From: Mycobacterium sp.
GTDB taxonomy: Bacteria; Actinomycetota; Actinomycetes; Mycobacteriales; Mycobacteriaceae
NCBI GenBank assembly: GCA_016197405.1
Contig: JACPVR010000013.1
Location: forward strand, 186,001-250,000
Direction: 5' to 3'
Length of the DNA: 64,000 nucleotides
A program made the translations under genes and the position numbers. Positions within the stretch are counted from its first letter, which is position 1. Each line of letters begins with the position of its first letter. The notes beneath the pieces were generated by a model, which saw nothing but the letters and a program-made list of their open reading frames with translations, ran no database searches and was not told the DNA's origin. Shown here one piece after another: positions 18,249 through 27,800 of this stretch.

Positions 18249-19310
18249 TCAGAACAGCCCGTGGTTGGCCGAGGCCAGGCTCAGGTCGTGGCTGTTGTCG
18301 AGCGCGGAGTTGGTCAGCGACGTGTCGTGTGAGTTGTCGAACAGCGAGGCGCTGTGCTGCGACGAGTTGTCGGTGACGGTGGTCTCCTCGGTCGCGTAGC
18401 TCTGGTGCACCGAGCTGTCGGAGTTGTCGGCGACCGATGTCGCTGTGCTGCTGTGGGTTTCGGTCTGGGCGTGCACCGAGGAATCCACCGTGTTGCCGCT
18501 GTTGGAGGTCGAGGACATGTCGTTGATGACGATGCCGCCGCCGCCTGCATTGCCGCCCTCGGAGTGGCTGCCGCCGATACCGATCAGGCCGCCGCCGCTG
18601 CCGGCACTGGCGCCACCACCGTTGCCGCCGCTGGCGTCGACATCGTGCAGGACGGTGCCGCTGTTGCCGGAGATGACCGAGCTGCCGCCGGTCGCGGTGG
18701 TTCCGTTGTCATCGACGGTGCTGTGTCCGATGGCCACATTGGAGCCGGTGCCTGCCAGCACGTCGCCGTTGTTGACCTCGTTGCCGTTGCCCAGCACCGC
18801 GCCGTCACCGCTGACGATGTCACCGTGGGTGCTGCCGCCGACCGCGACGGCGCCGTCACCGTTGGCGGTGGTGTTGGTGGTGGTCTTGCTGCCGCCGAGG
18901 ATGATGTCGCCGAAACCGAAGTTGAGCGCGCCCTGCTGCGCGTTGGCGCCGGCCGCCTGGTCGGGGCTCAGCAGCGAGGTGTCGTTGTGGCTGAGCAGGT
19001 CGGCGTTGGTCTCCGGAGCGAAGTTCGCCGACGGCGCGTAGGTCGGGGAGGCGAAGTTGGACTGGTAGCTGGACTCGGTGGCCGGGGCGAAGCCGTAGTG
19101 GTTGGACACCGCGCGCTGCAGGCCGACGACCGGGTCGCCGTCACCGAGCACCAGGCCGGGGACCGCGGTGGCCGCGACCGAGGACATCTGGGCGGCATTG
19201 ACACCGGCGAGACCGGCGGCGCGCAGCGTCGCATCGGGTGCGGCGACGAATGCCCGGGCGGCGTCTTCGCTGCGGAACAGGTCGAGGATCCAGTCGATGA
19301 TGTTGATCAT
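18249..19310 (-). CDS. iniB: IniB, cell-wall-stress-induced Gly/Asn-rich protein
   Basis: 353 residues. The N-terminal 60 residues are the IniB domain (INIIDWILDLFRSEDAARAF, AGLAGVNAAQMSSVA). The middle is low-complexity: Gly/Asn-rich repeats (GNGNEVNNGD, GGSSVISGNSG). The C-terminus is Ser/His/Asn-rich (LDNSHDLSLASANHGLF). Function unknown; the operon is induced by cell-wall inhibitors. The ATG at 19310 was chosen over an upstream in-frame start because AAAGGAAC lies just before it. Upstream is an array of TTAGGGG motifs. Confidence 0.88.
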   Translation of the reverse strand: MINIIDWILDLFRSEDAARAFVAAPDATLRAAGLAGVNAAQMSSVAATAVPGLVLGDGDPVVGLQRAVSNHYGFAPATESSYQSNFASPTYAPSANFAPETNADLLSHNDTSLLSPDQAAGANAQQGALNFGFGDIILGGSKTTTNTTANGDGAVAVGGSTHGDIVSGDGAVLGNGNEVNNGDVLAGTGSNVAIGHSTVDDNGTTATGGSSVISGNSGTVLHDVDASGGNGGGASAGSGGGLIGIGGSHSEGGNAGGGGIVINDMSSTSNSGNTVDSSVHAQTETHSSTATSVADNSDSSVHQSYATEETTVTDNSSQHSASLFDNSHDTSLTNSALDNSHDLSLASANHGLF

Positions 19311-19409
19311 GGGAGTTCCTTTGCTTCGAATCTTCGCCGGCCTGTCCGGCGTTCTGAAATACAACTTATGGACCCGCGACGCCCCCGGAAACGGGGTGCA
19401 AACCCATCC

Positions 19410-19473
19410 TTAGGGGCTGGCCCTTGGGGGTTTACTCGGGAGGATCGTTAGGGGATTAGGGGGTTACTGGGGG
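19410..19473. promoter_or_regulatory. TTAGGGG repeat array upstream of iniB
   Basis: TTAGGGG at 19410, 19448 and 19456 (the last followed by an extra G), with variants TTGGGGG at 19424 and TTACTGGGGG at 19464. The last three begin exactly 8 bp apart. They lie 100-163 bp upstream of iniB. Three more copies occur upstream of the second IniB-domain gene and its divergent partner. Likely binding sites for a common regulator. Confidence 0.6.
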
Positions 19474-19555
19474 CAGACCTGTCCCATTCGGGGAACACCC
19501 CAAAATGGCAGCGTTTTACCAGCTCAGAGCGTCAAAAAAAGGGGGTCTGCCGGAA

Positions 19556-20101
19556 TTAGAAGCCGGGCTGCCCGTGATCGAACCCCGGATGACCGCCATC
19601 GACGTCATGGGAATCGGCGACCGGGTGATGCCAGTCGGCCCAGACCGCCGGATCATCGGTTCCCACGCCACCATCGGTAGCCCCGGAATCCGTCGACGCA
19701 TCTGTGCTGAACTGCGACGATGCGTCGTAGCCCGCGAACGGGTCCAGGTCGGAGGAAGCCGGTGTGACACCGGCCGAGTCGGCAACCGCGGTGTGCGGCG
19801 CATCGATCACACCGGACCACGAATGGGCCGTCGCGGTGTCGTGCGGGGTGAAGGCATCGAACGCCGCCGTCGCCGCGCCACTGGTCCACACGTTGCCGTC
19901 ACCGGCGGTGGCCGCGTCTGTCGCCGGTGCGCCCATGGACAGCGAGTCCGAGACCATCGGGAGGAGATTGTTGACATCGGCGCTGGTCACACCGGTCAGG
20001 TGGGCATCGGCGAGCGCCTGGGCGGGGTTGGCGGCATAGTGGGCAGCGGCATCGGGGTCGCGCACCAGCGACATCACGAAGTCGAGCAGCTCGTTTGCCA
20101 T
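19556..20101 (-). CDS. Second IniB-domain protein (Rv0340-like)
   Basis: 181 residues. The N-terminal 55 residues match the IniB domain plan (NELLDFVMSLVRDPDAAAHY, LTGVTSADVNNLLPMV). The rest is acidic and Asp/Ser/Gly-rich without a fold I recognise. Its place next to iniB on the same strand and its size match Rv0340 (about 179 residues). ATG 20101 was chosen because GGGGAGAAAG precedes it. A run of seven Ts follows on the coding strand about 15-20 nt after the stop, before the iniB promoter. Probably part of the same stress response. Confidence 0.75.
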   Translation of the reverse strand: MANELLDFVMSLVRDPDAAAHYAANPAQALADAHLTGVTSADVNNLLPMVSDSLSMGAPATDAATAGDGNVWTSGAATAAFDAFTPHDTATAHSWSGVIDAPHTAVADSAGVTPASSDLDPFAGYDASSQFSTDASTDSGATDGGVGTDDPAVWADWHHPVADSHDVDGGHPGFDHGQPGF

Positions 20102-20215
20102 GTCACGCTTTCTCCCCGGGCGACGATATGCAGACTGCACATCATTCGATGGCCAATGCTATCCAGCGGGGACCGACACCGGATCGGTGCGCAACCCACA
20201 GCCCGCCGAGAGCCA

Positions 20216-20255
20216 TTAGGGGTATCGCCGTTAGGGGATCGCGGCGCTTAGGGGG
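20216..20255. promoter_or_regulatory. TTAGGGG repeats in the divergent iniB-like / Hsp70-like promoter
   Basis: TTAGGGG at 20216, 20231 and 20248 (the last extended by a G), spaced 15 and 17 bp, in the 257-bp gap between the IniB-domain gene (start 20101) and the Hsp70-like gene (start 20359). Same strand orientation as the array at 19410-19473. Confidence 0.6.
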
Positions 20256-20358
20256 TCGACGGCCCGGCGTGCCGGGCAGCGGCACCGCCAGCCGATATGG
20301 TGAACGCGGCGATCGACCCGAATGACAGACAGCACCGACGCGACAAGGGGTTACCGGT

Positions 20359-22245
20359 ATGACCGACACACTGGGGTTGTCGATCGGCTCGACCAACCTC
20401 GTGGCCGCGCGCACCGGTAGGCCGGCCGTACGGCGCCGATCGGTACTGACACTTTTCGACCACCGGCCACCCGAGGTCGGGCTGCCCAGCGAGAACCCCG
20501 CCCTCACCGAACACGGTGTGGTGATGTGGGGTTTCGTCGAGCGCGTCGGCGATCCCATTCCGCTGGTCGCCCAGGACGGCTCGTCGCACCGCGGTGATGT
20601 GCTCACCGCGGAAGCCCTCGACGTCCTGGCAGGCACGCTGAGCAGCGCCGCCGATCCTGCCGAGCGCATCGCCATCGCCGTGCCCGCCCACTGGGGGCCG
20701 GCCGCTGTCGGTGCCCTGCGCGGGGCGCTGCGCGCCAAGCCCGGTCTGCAGGCCGGGGGCACCGCACCCGACTTGGTCTCCGATGCCGCCGCGTCCCTGG
20801 CCGCGTTACAAGCCGGGCCGGGACTACCTGCCACCGGCGTCGTCGCACTGTGCGATTTCGGCGGTAACGGCACCACCATCGCGCTGGCCGATGCGGGCGC
20901 CGGCCTGCAACCCGTCGGTGAGGTGCTGCGCTACGGCGATTTCTCCGGCGAGCAGATCGATCAGGCGATCCTGTCCCAGGTGCTCTCCGGTATCTCCGAT
21001 GCCGGCAGCGCGGAGACGGCGGGCACCGCGGCCGTCGGCTCGCTGACGCGGCTGCGCGGCGAATGCCGAGCCGCCAAGGAACGGCTGTCCGCCGAGACCG
21101 CGACGGTCATCCCCGCTGAACTGCCCGGTGTCACCTCCGATGTGCGGTTCACTCGTGCCGAACTGGAAGCCGTCATCGCCGAACCGCTGGCGGGCTTCCT
21201 GGACGCGCTCGCAGACACCCTGGAGCGCAACAGGATTCCGATCGCCAACCTGTCCGCGGTGGCGACCGTGGGCGGTGGCGCGGTGATACCGCTGATCACC
21301 CAGCAGCTCTCCGAGCAGTTGCGCGTCCCGGTGGTGACGATGCCCGACCCGGGATCGGCGGCCGCCGTCGGCGCCGCGGTGCTGGCCGAGCGGGGACCGG
21401 TCGGCGGGGCCGCGGGTGACGAAACCGGTATGGCCCCAACCGGACTGGCCCCGGCCGCAGATGCGCCGACGGGACTGTCCACGGCGGCGTGGGCTGCCGG
21501 TGCCGCGGGTGCGGCTGCCGCCCAGTCGGCCAGCGACGGCTCACCGTCGGCGACCTACCGTGCGCTGGCCTGGTCGCAGGACGACGAACCCGGTGCCGAA
21601 CCGGTGCCGTACTCCGGCGAGGACTACACCTTCGAACCCACTCAGGGCACCGTTGCCCGGCCACCGGTTGAATTCGAACGCGATGACGACGTCTTCGACG
21701 CCGAACCGGCACCACTGCCCTGGTACAAGCGGCCACCGGTGCTCTTCGGCGCGGCGGCCGCCGCGGCCCTGCTCGCCGTCGGCGGGTTGGGTTACACGCT
21801 GACGTCGAGCACCGGCGAGTCCGGTCCCGTCACCGAAACAACGACGCTGCCCACCGAATCCGGCCAGCAGTCAACGGAAGTGCCGCAGACCAGCTCGACG
21901 GTGACGATCACCGACACCAACGGTGTGGTCACCACCTCTCTGGTGCCTCCCCCACCGCCGCCGGTGACCACAACGACAACGACGACGTCGCCGACCACCA
22001 CGACAACCACAACGACGACGACCACCACCACAACCACGACGACAACGCCGACCACCACGACGACGACCCCCACGACGACAACGACGCAGCCCACCACCAC
22101 GCAGCCGACCACGACCAAGCCGCCGACGACGACCCAGCCGCCGCCCACCACGACCCAGGCGCCACCGCCCACCACCTCGGCGGCACCGGTGACACCGACG
22201 GTCGAGGACGTACCGGAAGCACCTGCCACGACGGTGATCGGCTGA
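20359..22245 (+). CDS. Hsp70/actin-like ATPase domain fused to membrane anchor and Thr-rich tail (Rv0312-like)
   Basis: 628 residues. The cytoplasmic N-terminal 350 residues have an ASKHA/Hsp70-like nucleotide fold: phosphate-1 loop LGLSIGSTNLVAAR, phosphate-2 loop LCDFGGNGTTIAL (about 170-185), a KERLSAETA segment like DnaK's, and adenosine motif ATVGGGAVIPLI (about 295-308). Then an acidic linker, PWYKRPPVLFG and one transmembrane helix (about 458-480), then a Pro/Thr-rich outer tail with long Thr runs. No substrate-binding domain of DnaK. AAGGGG lies before the ATG. It ends 7 bp before the IniR-type regulator gene, so the two are co-transcribed. A paralog is at 61395. Confidence 0.8.
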   Translation: MTDTLGLSIGSTNLVAARTGRPAVRRRSVLTLFDHRPPEVGLPSENPALTEHGVVMWGFVERVGDPIPLVAQDGSSHRGDVLTAEALDVLAGTLSSAADPAERIAIAVPAHWGPAAVGALRGALRAKPGLQAGGTAPDLVSDAAASLAALQAGPGLPATGVVALCDFGGNGTTIALADAGAGLQPVGEVLRYGDFSGEQIDQAILSQVLSGISDAGSAETAGTAAVGSLTRLRGECRAAKERLSAETATVIPAELPGVTSDVRFTRAELEAVIAEPLAGFLDALADTLERNRIPIANLSAVATVGGGAVIPLITQQLSEQLRVPVVTMPDPGSAAAVGAAVLAERGPVGGAAGDETGMAPTGLAPAADAPTGLSTAAWAAGAAGAAAAQSASDGSPSATYRALAWSQDDEPGAEPVPYSGEDYTFEPTQGTVARPPVEFERDDDVFDAEPAPLPWYKRPPVLFGAAAAAALLAVGGLGYTLTSSTGESGPVTETTTLPTESGQQSTEVPQTSSTVTITDTNGVVTTSLVPPPPPPVTTTTTTTSPTTTTTTTTTTTTTTTTTTPTTTTTTPTTTTTQPTTTQPTTTKPPTTTQPPPTTTQAPPPTTSAAPVTPTVEDVPEAPATTVIG

Positions 22246-22252
22246 CGCTGCG

Positions 22253-24700
22253 GTGACCGAGGTCCCCGCGGCCCTCAACGCGCTTGCGTCCGATCCGACG
22301 ACGCCGGTGAAATTGCTGATCGTCGGGGGTGTCGGCGTCGGCAAGTCGACGATGCTGGCCACGGCACGCGATCTGCTGCGCGGCGCGGGCGTCGATGTCC
22401 TCGGGGCTCCCGAACCCGGTGCCGCCGCGGTGGTCGTCGACGACGCGCATCAGCTCACCGAGACGCAGCTGGGCGTGCTGACCGATCTCGCAACGTCCCG
22501 ATCGGCCACGGTGATCGTGGCCGCCGAACCGCGCGAGCACGATGCCGGCTTGCGTGCGCTGATGGCGGTGCTGGACCGCGAGAACCCGCGGGTGCGGCTG
22601 GGTGCCTGGACTCTTGCCGAGCTGAGCCGTCGGCTGCCGGGTCTGGACCGGCCCGCGCTCGCGGCGCTGCTGGCCGAGACCGGCGGACTGCCGCTACTGG
22701 TGGAGGCGGCGCGCGCGGCCCCGGGCGGCGCGCACGCCGCGCTGGTGGATCGGCTGCGCAGACTCGATGAGCCCGAGCAGGCCACGTTGCTCATCATGTC
22801 GTTGAGCCCGGCGCTGGGTCCTGCCGATATCGCCGCCGTGCTGGGCACCGATGCCGAAACGGCCCGCGTGCTGGCCGATGCCGGTTATGCCACGGGCCTG
22901 CTGGACGCGGCGCACCGCGACGGCTTCGGCATGGCGGTGCACCGTGCGGTCGCGCAGCTGCTCGGCGCCGCCCGGCATCGGGAGATCGAATCCGCGCTGC
23001 TGCGCACCCAGACCGAGAATTCAACGCTGTCAACGGATCTCGCGGTCACACTGGCCGAGCACGGATTCTCCGACCCGCAGCTGGCCGCGATCCTGGAAGA
23101 GCGCGCCGCCGGCGGGACCGACTCGGTTCGGTTGTTACGCGCGGCGGTCGACGCGCGCGGGCGCCGGGACGGCGGTATCCGTCCGCTGCTGGTGCGGCTT
23201 GCCGACGCCAGCGCCTGGCGCGGTGACTGCGCTGACGCCACCGCGCTGACCGACGAGCTCCTCGAAACCGGCGACCCGGCGGTGCGCGGCGCCGCCGTAC
23301 GGATCGCGGCGAGTGTGGCCGCCCATGACGGCAAGGCCGCCCAGGCCGCCGAACTGTTCGGCTGGCTGGGCCGTGGGACCGAAGGGGATCACGACGAGAT
23401 GGTCGCCACCGCGGGGACCATCGTGTCGGTGGCCGTCGGCGATGTGGCCCTGGCGCGCACGTTCGCGGCCGCGCCCGGTGGCGGTCCGCCGACGTCGTCG
23501 GCGCGCGCGGCACGCAGCCTGTCCGAGGGGCTGCTGCTCACGCTGGACGCGCCCTACCCCGTCGCGGTGGCCCGGCTGGGACAGGCCATCGGCCGGCCCG
23601 GCCGCAGCGCTGAGGCCATGCCGGACACCGCCGCGGCTCTGCTGACCTTGGCGGCGCTGCACGCCGGCGACCCGGTCCGGGCCCGCAGCGTGATCGCCAG
23701 GGCGGCCGCCGAGCCAGACCCGGTATTCGGCCACCGGCATCGGCTGTTGTTGGCCTGGGCCAAGATGCAGGACGGTCAGCTCGCGGCCGCGGGCGCCGAC
23801 GTGGCGGCGTTACCTGCCGCGACGTTGCACCGCCGGGATGCGCTGTGGGCGACCGCGTTGCAGGCCGGGATCGCGCGGCGAGCCGGTGACACCGGCGCAT
23901 TACAGCGGCACTGGTTCGGCGCGATGGAGGTGCTGGCCGAGTATTCGGTGGACCTGTTCTCGCTGCTTCCGCTGGGCGAGCTGTGGGTGGCCGCGGCCCG
24001 CCTCCGCCAGACCGATCGGCTGTCGCATCAGCTGGATCAGGCGTTCGGCCTGCTGGCCGCGCTGGGTGACCCGCCGTCGTGGTCACTGCCCTTGCATTGG
24101 GCCGGTGTGCACGCGGCGATCCTGGCCAGCTCACCGGAGTCGATGGCGCCGCACGGCCAGGCGCTGACCGCCGCAGCCGGTTCCAGTGGTTTCGCTGCCG
24201 CCCTCGCCGGGGCGGGGCGGGCCTGGCTGCGGGTTCTGGCACGCCAGGTCGATCTCGACGAGGTCGCCGCGGCCGCGCGAACGCTGGCCCAGTTCGGGTT
24301 GACCTGGGATGGCACCCGGCTGGCCGGCCAGGCTGCGCTACAGGCGCCGGATTCCCGGGTCGCCGGTGCGATGCTGCAAATCGCCCGCGATCTCAAACTG
24401 GTCAGCGACGACACCGACCCCGCTGTCCTGGCGGGTGGTCCGGACGGTCTCGATTCGGGCACCGGCCCGGTGGCCTCGCCTGCGCCGCAGAGTCCGTCGC
24501 GTTCGGTGTTGTCCGAACGGGAACGCGAGGTTGCCGAGTTGCTGTTATTGGGCATGCCGTACCGCGATATCGGCGCGCAGTTGTTCATCTCGGCCAAGAC
24601 CGTCGAGCACCACGTGGCCCGGATACGCCGTCGAATCGGGGCGGAGTCACGCTCGGAAATGTTGTCGATGTTGCGCGCCATGGTGGCCCCGCCGGGCTGA
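22253..24700 (+). CDS. iniR: LuxR-family ATPase regulator of the ini locus (Rv0339c/IniR type)
   Basis: An 815-residue regulator built like MalT/LAL proteins. N-terminal P-loop ATPase with Walker A GGVGVGKST (25-33) and Walker B VVVDDAH (60-66); a long helical sensor region rich in Ala/Leu (about 250-700); C-terminal LuxR helix-turn-helix LSEREREVAELL ... AKTVEHHVARIRRRIG (about 750-800). Size and position beside the ini genes match Rv0339c, reported as the iniBAC activator. GTG start 7 bp after the Hsp70-like gene stop. The TTAGGGG arrays are candidate binding sites, an inference. Confidence 0.85.
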   Translation: MTEVPAALNALASDPTTPVKLLIVGGVGVGKSTMLATARDLLRGAGVDVLGAPEPGAAAVVVDDAHQLTETQLGVLTDLATSRSATVIVAAEPREHDAGLRALMAVLDRENPRVRLGAWTLAELSRRLPGLDRPALAALLAETGGLPLLVEAARAAPGGAHAALVDRLRRLDEPEQATLLIMSLSPALGPADIAAVLGTDAETARVLADAGYATGLLDAAHRDGFGMAVHRAVAQLLGAARHREIESALLRTQTENSTLSTDLAVTLAEHGFSDPQLAAILEERAAGGTDSVRLLRAAVDARGRRDGGIRPLLVRLADASAWRGDCADATALTDELLETGDPAVRGAAVRIAASVAAHDGKAAQAAELFGWLGRGTEGDHDEMVATAGTIVSVAVGDVALARTFAAAPGGGPPTSSARAARSLSEGLLLTLDAPYPVAVARLGQAIGRPGRSAEAMPDTAAALLTLAALHAGDPVRARSVIARAAAEPDPVFGHRHRLLLAWAKMQDGQLAAAGADVAALPAATLHRRDALWATALQAGIARRAGDTGALQRHWFGAMEVLAEYSVDLFSLLPLGELWVAAARLRQTDRLSHQLDQAFGLLAALGDPPSWSLPLHWAGVHAAILASSPESMAPHGQALTAAAGSSGFAAALAGAGRAWLRVLARQVDLDEVAAAARTLAQFGLTWDGTRLAGQAALQAPDSRVAGAMLQIARDLKLVSDDTDPAVLAGGPDGLDSGTGPVASPAPQSPSRSVLSEREREVAELLLLGMPYRDIGAQLFISAKTVEHHVARIRRRIGAESRSEMLSMLRAMVAPPG

Positions 24701-24769
24701 CCAGAGCGGTGCGTGCGGGTGAGACCTGTGCCACTTTCCGCAGCAAGTTAGGTAAGCCTCGGTAGCGGC

Positions 24770-24852
24770 GTTACTGGACCAAATGTAACTATGAGCAGAA
24801 TCGTCGTTTAGTTACTGGTCAGTAACAAGCTCTAAGTTACCTGTGGGTAACT
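24770..24852. promoter_or_regulatory. Triple GTTAC...GTAAC operator upstream of etfD
   Basis: Three inverted repeats in 83 bp: GTTAC-N10-GTAAC (24770-24789), GTTACTGGTCAGTAAC with 7-bp arms (24811-24826), and AGTTACC-tgtg-GGTAACT with 7-bp arms (24835-24852). The last ends 6 bp before the ribosome site. Shape and size are typical of a TetR-family repressor operator; the regulator is not encoded nearby. Confidence 0.8.
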
Positions 24853-24870
24853 ACGAAATGGAGGCACGTC

Positions 24871-27800
24871 GTGGGCACTCTGGAGTGGATCAGGCTGGGG
24901 CTGGGCCTGGCCGCCACGGCGATCGTTCTCGGCTTTGCCGCCAAGCGCGTTCTCTTCCTGACCAACCTCATCCGCTCCGGTCAGCCGGTCAGCGACGAGA
25001 GCGGGCGCAAGGATCACCTCGCCGACCGGTTCCTGAACCAGTTCAAAGAGGTCTTTGCCCAGACCAAGCTGCTCAAGTGGTCGATCCCGGGTATCGCGCA
25101 CTTCTTCACCATGTGGGGCTTCTTCATCCTCGCCTCGGTGTACCTAGAGGCCTACGGCGTGCTGTTCAACCCGGAGTTCCACATCCCGATCGTGGGCCGC
25201 TGGGACGCGCTGGGCTTCCTGCAGGACTTCTTCGCCGTCGCCGTGCTCCTTGGCATCATCGTCTTCGCGATCATCCGGCTGCGCTCCGAGCCCAAGACGC
25301 ATGGCCGCTCGTCGCGGTTCTACGGCTCGCACACCGGCGGCGCCTGGGAAATCCTCTTCATGATCTTCCTGGTCATCCTCACCTACGCGATCTTCCGCGG
25401 TGCCGCTGTCAACAACCTGGGTGAGGACTTCCCCTACGGCTGGGGCGCGTTCCTGTCACACGGTATCGGCGCGGTGCTACACCCGCTGGGCCACACCGCC
25501 AACCACGTCATCGAGACCGTCGCGCTGCTGGGCCACATCGGCGTCATGCTGGCGTTCCTGCTGATCGTGCTGCACTCCAAGCACCTGCACATCGGCCTGG
25601 CCCCGATCAACGTCACCTTCAAGCGGCTGCCCGACGGTCTTGGCCCGCTGCTGCCCATGGAATACCAGGGCAAGCCGATCGACTTCGAAGATCCCGCCGA
25701 GGACGCCGTGCTGGGCCGCGGCAAGATCGAGGACTTCACCTGGAAGGGCTACCTCGACTTCACCACGTGTACCGAGTGCGGTCGCTGCCAGTCCCAGTGC
25801 CCGGCCTGGAACACTGGAAAACCGTTGTCTCCCAAGCTCGTCATCATGAACCTGCGCGATCACCTGTTCGCGAAGGCGCCCTACATCATCGGTGGCAAGG
25901 CGATCCCCGACGGTGAGGGCGAAGCCAAGGAGCTCGTCTCGTCCGAGGGCGGGTTCATCGAGACCAAGCACGACGAGCACGACCACGTCCCCGAGTCGGG
26001 CTTCGAACGCATCACCGGCTCCGGCCCGGAGCAGGCGCTGCGCCCGCTGGTCGGCACGCTGGAACAGGGCGGCGTCATCGACCCCGACGTGCTGTGGAGC
26101 TGCACCACCTGCGGTGCCTGCGTCGAGCAGTGCCCGGTCGATATCGAGCACATCGACCACATCGTCGACATGCGGCGCTACCAGGTGCTGATGGAGTCGG
26201 AGTTCCCCTCCGAGCTCGGCGTGCTATTCAAGAATCTGGAGAACAAGGGCAACCCCTGGGGCCAGAACGCCAAGGACCGGCTCAACTGGATCGACGAGGT
26301 CGAGTTCGACGTCCCGGTCTACGGCAAGGACGTCGATTCGTTCGACGGTTTCGAGTACCTGTTCTGGGTCGGCTGCGCCGGCGCCTACGAGGACCGCGCC
26401 AAGAAGACCACCAAGGCCGTCGCCGAACTGCTCGCCGTCGCGGGCGTGAAGTACCTGGTGCTCGGCGATGGCGAGACCTGTACCGGCGATTCGGCCCGGC
26501 GGTCGGGCAACGAGTTCCTGTTCCAGCAGCTCGCCGCCCAGAACGTCGAGACCATCAACGAACTGTTCGAAGGCGTCGAGACCGTCGACCGCAAGATCGT
26601 GGTCACCTGCCCGCACTGCTTCAACACCCTGGGCCGCGAATACAGCCAGACCGGCGCCAATTACACCGTGCTGCACCACACCCAGCTGTTGAACCGCCTG
26701 GTCCGGGACAAGAAGCTGGTCGCGGTATCCCCCGTTTCTCAGGACATCACCTACCACGACCCCTGCTATCTGGGGCGGCACAACAAGGTCTACGACGCCC
26801 CGCGTGAGCTGATCGGCGCCTCCGGTGCCCAGCTGACCGAGATGCCGCGCCACGCCGACCGCGGCCTGTGCTGCGGTGCGGGCGGCGCGCGGATGTGGAT
26901 GGAAGAGCACATCGGCAAGCGCGTCAACGTCGAGCGCACCGAGGAGGCCATCGACACCGGCGCATCCAAGATCGCCACCGGCTGCCCGTTCTGCCGGGTC
27001 ATGATGACCGACGGTGTCGACGATGTGGCCGCGACCCGCGACATCGAAAAGGTCGAGGTGCTCGACGTGGCCCAGCTGCTGCTGGGCTCGCTGGACCTGT
27101 CCTCGGTCAAGCTGCCCGAAAAGGGCACTGCCGCAGCCGAATCCGAGAAGCGAGCCGCTGCTCGCGCCGAGACGCAGGCAGCCACCGTCACCGCCGAACC
27201 CGAAGCGGAGCCGACAACCGAAGAGCCGGCAGCGCCGGCAGCCGAGCCTGCCAAGGCTGCCGCCCCGGTCAAGGGTCTGGGCATGGCCGGTGCGGCCAAG
27301 CGCCCGGGCGCCAAGAAGACCGCGGCTGCACCGACTGCCGAAGCCGCATCCGCCGCCGACGCCGCACCCGCGGCACCGGTCAAGGGTCTCGGACTGGCCG
27401 GTGGAGCAAAGCGTCCCGGTGCCAAGAAGACCGCCGCGGCTCCCGCCGCCGAAGCCGCACCCGCCGCCGAGGCCGCACCGGCAGCTCCCGCGGCACCGGT
27501 CAAGGGCCTCGGCATCGCCGGCGGAGCCAAGCGTCCCGGCGCCAAGAAGACCGCCGCGGCACCGGCCGCCGAGGCCACGCCCGCCGCGCCGGCCAGCACC
27601 GAGCCGGCCAGCACCGAGCCCGCGGCCGCGGAGCCGGCCAAGCCCGAGCCACCCGTCGTCGGGCTGGGTATCGCCTCGGGTGCCCGCCGCCCCGGCGCCA
27701 AGAAGGCACCGGCAGCGGCGCCCGCGCCCACGGCCGAGCCGACGCCGGAGCCCACACCGGAACCGGCTGCTGAGCCTGCGCCGGCGGCCGAGGAATCGGC

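Noticed and set aside
16509..18332. A 600-residue open frame antisense to iniA
   Set aside because: It mirrors the codon bias of iniA, has no recognisable domain and no ribosome site.
21966..22130. A CRISPR or satellite array in the ACC/ACG-rich tract
   Set aside because: It is simply codon repetition encoding the Thr-rich tail of the Hsp70-like protein; there are no spacers.
20359..22245. A DnaK chaperone
   Set aside because: The substrate-binding domain is absent and replaced by a membrane helix and Thr-rich tail; only the actin-like fold is shared.
22253..24700. A quorum-sensing LuxR receptor
   Set aside because: It has a P-loop ATPase and helical sensor region instead of an autoinducer domain; only the HTH is LuxR-type.
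24748..24766. An IdeR iron box upstream of etfD (TTAGGTAAGCC)
   Set aside because: Only the first half resembles the iron box; the second half does not match.
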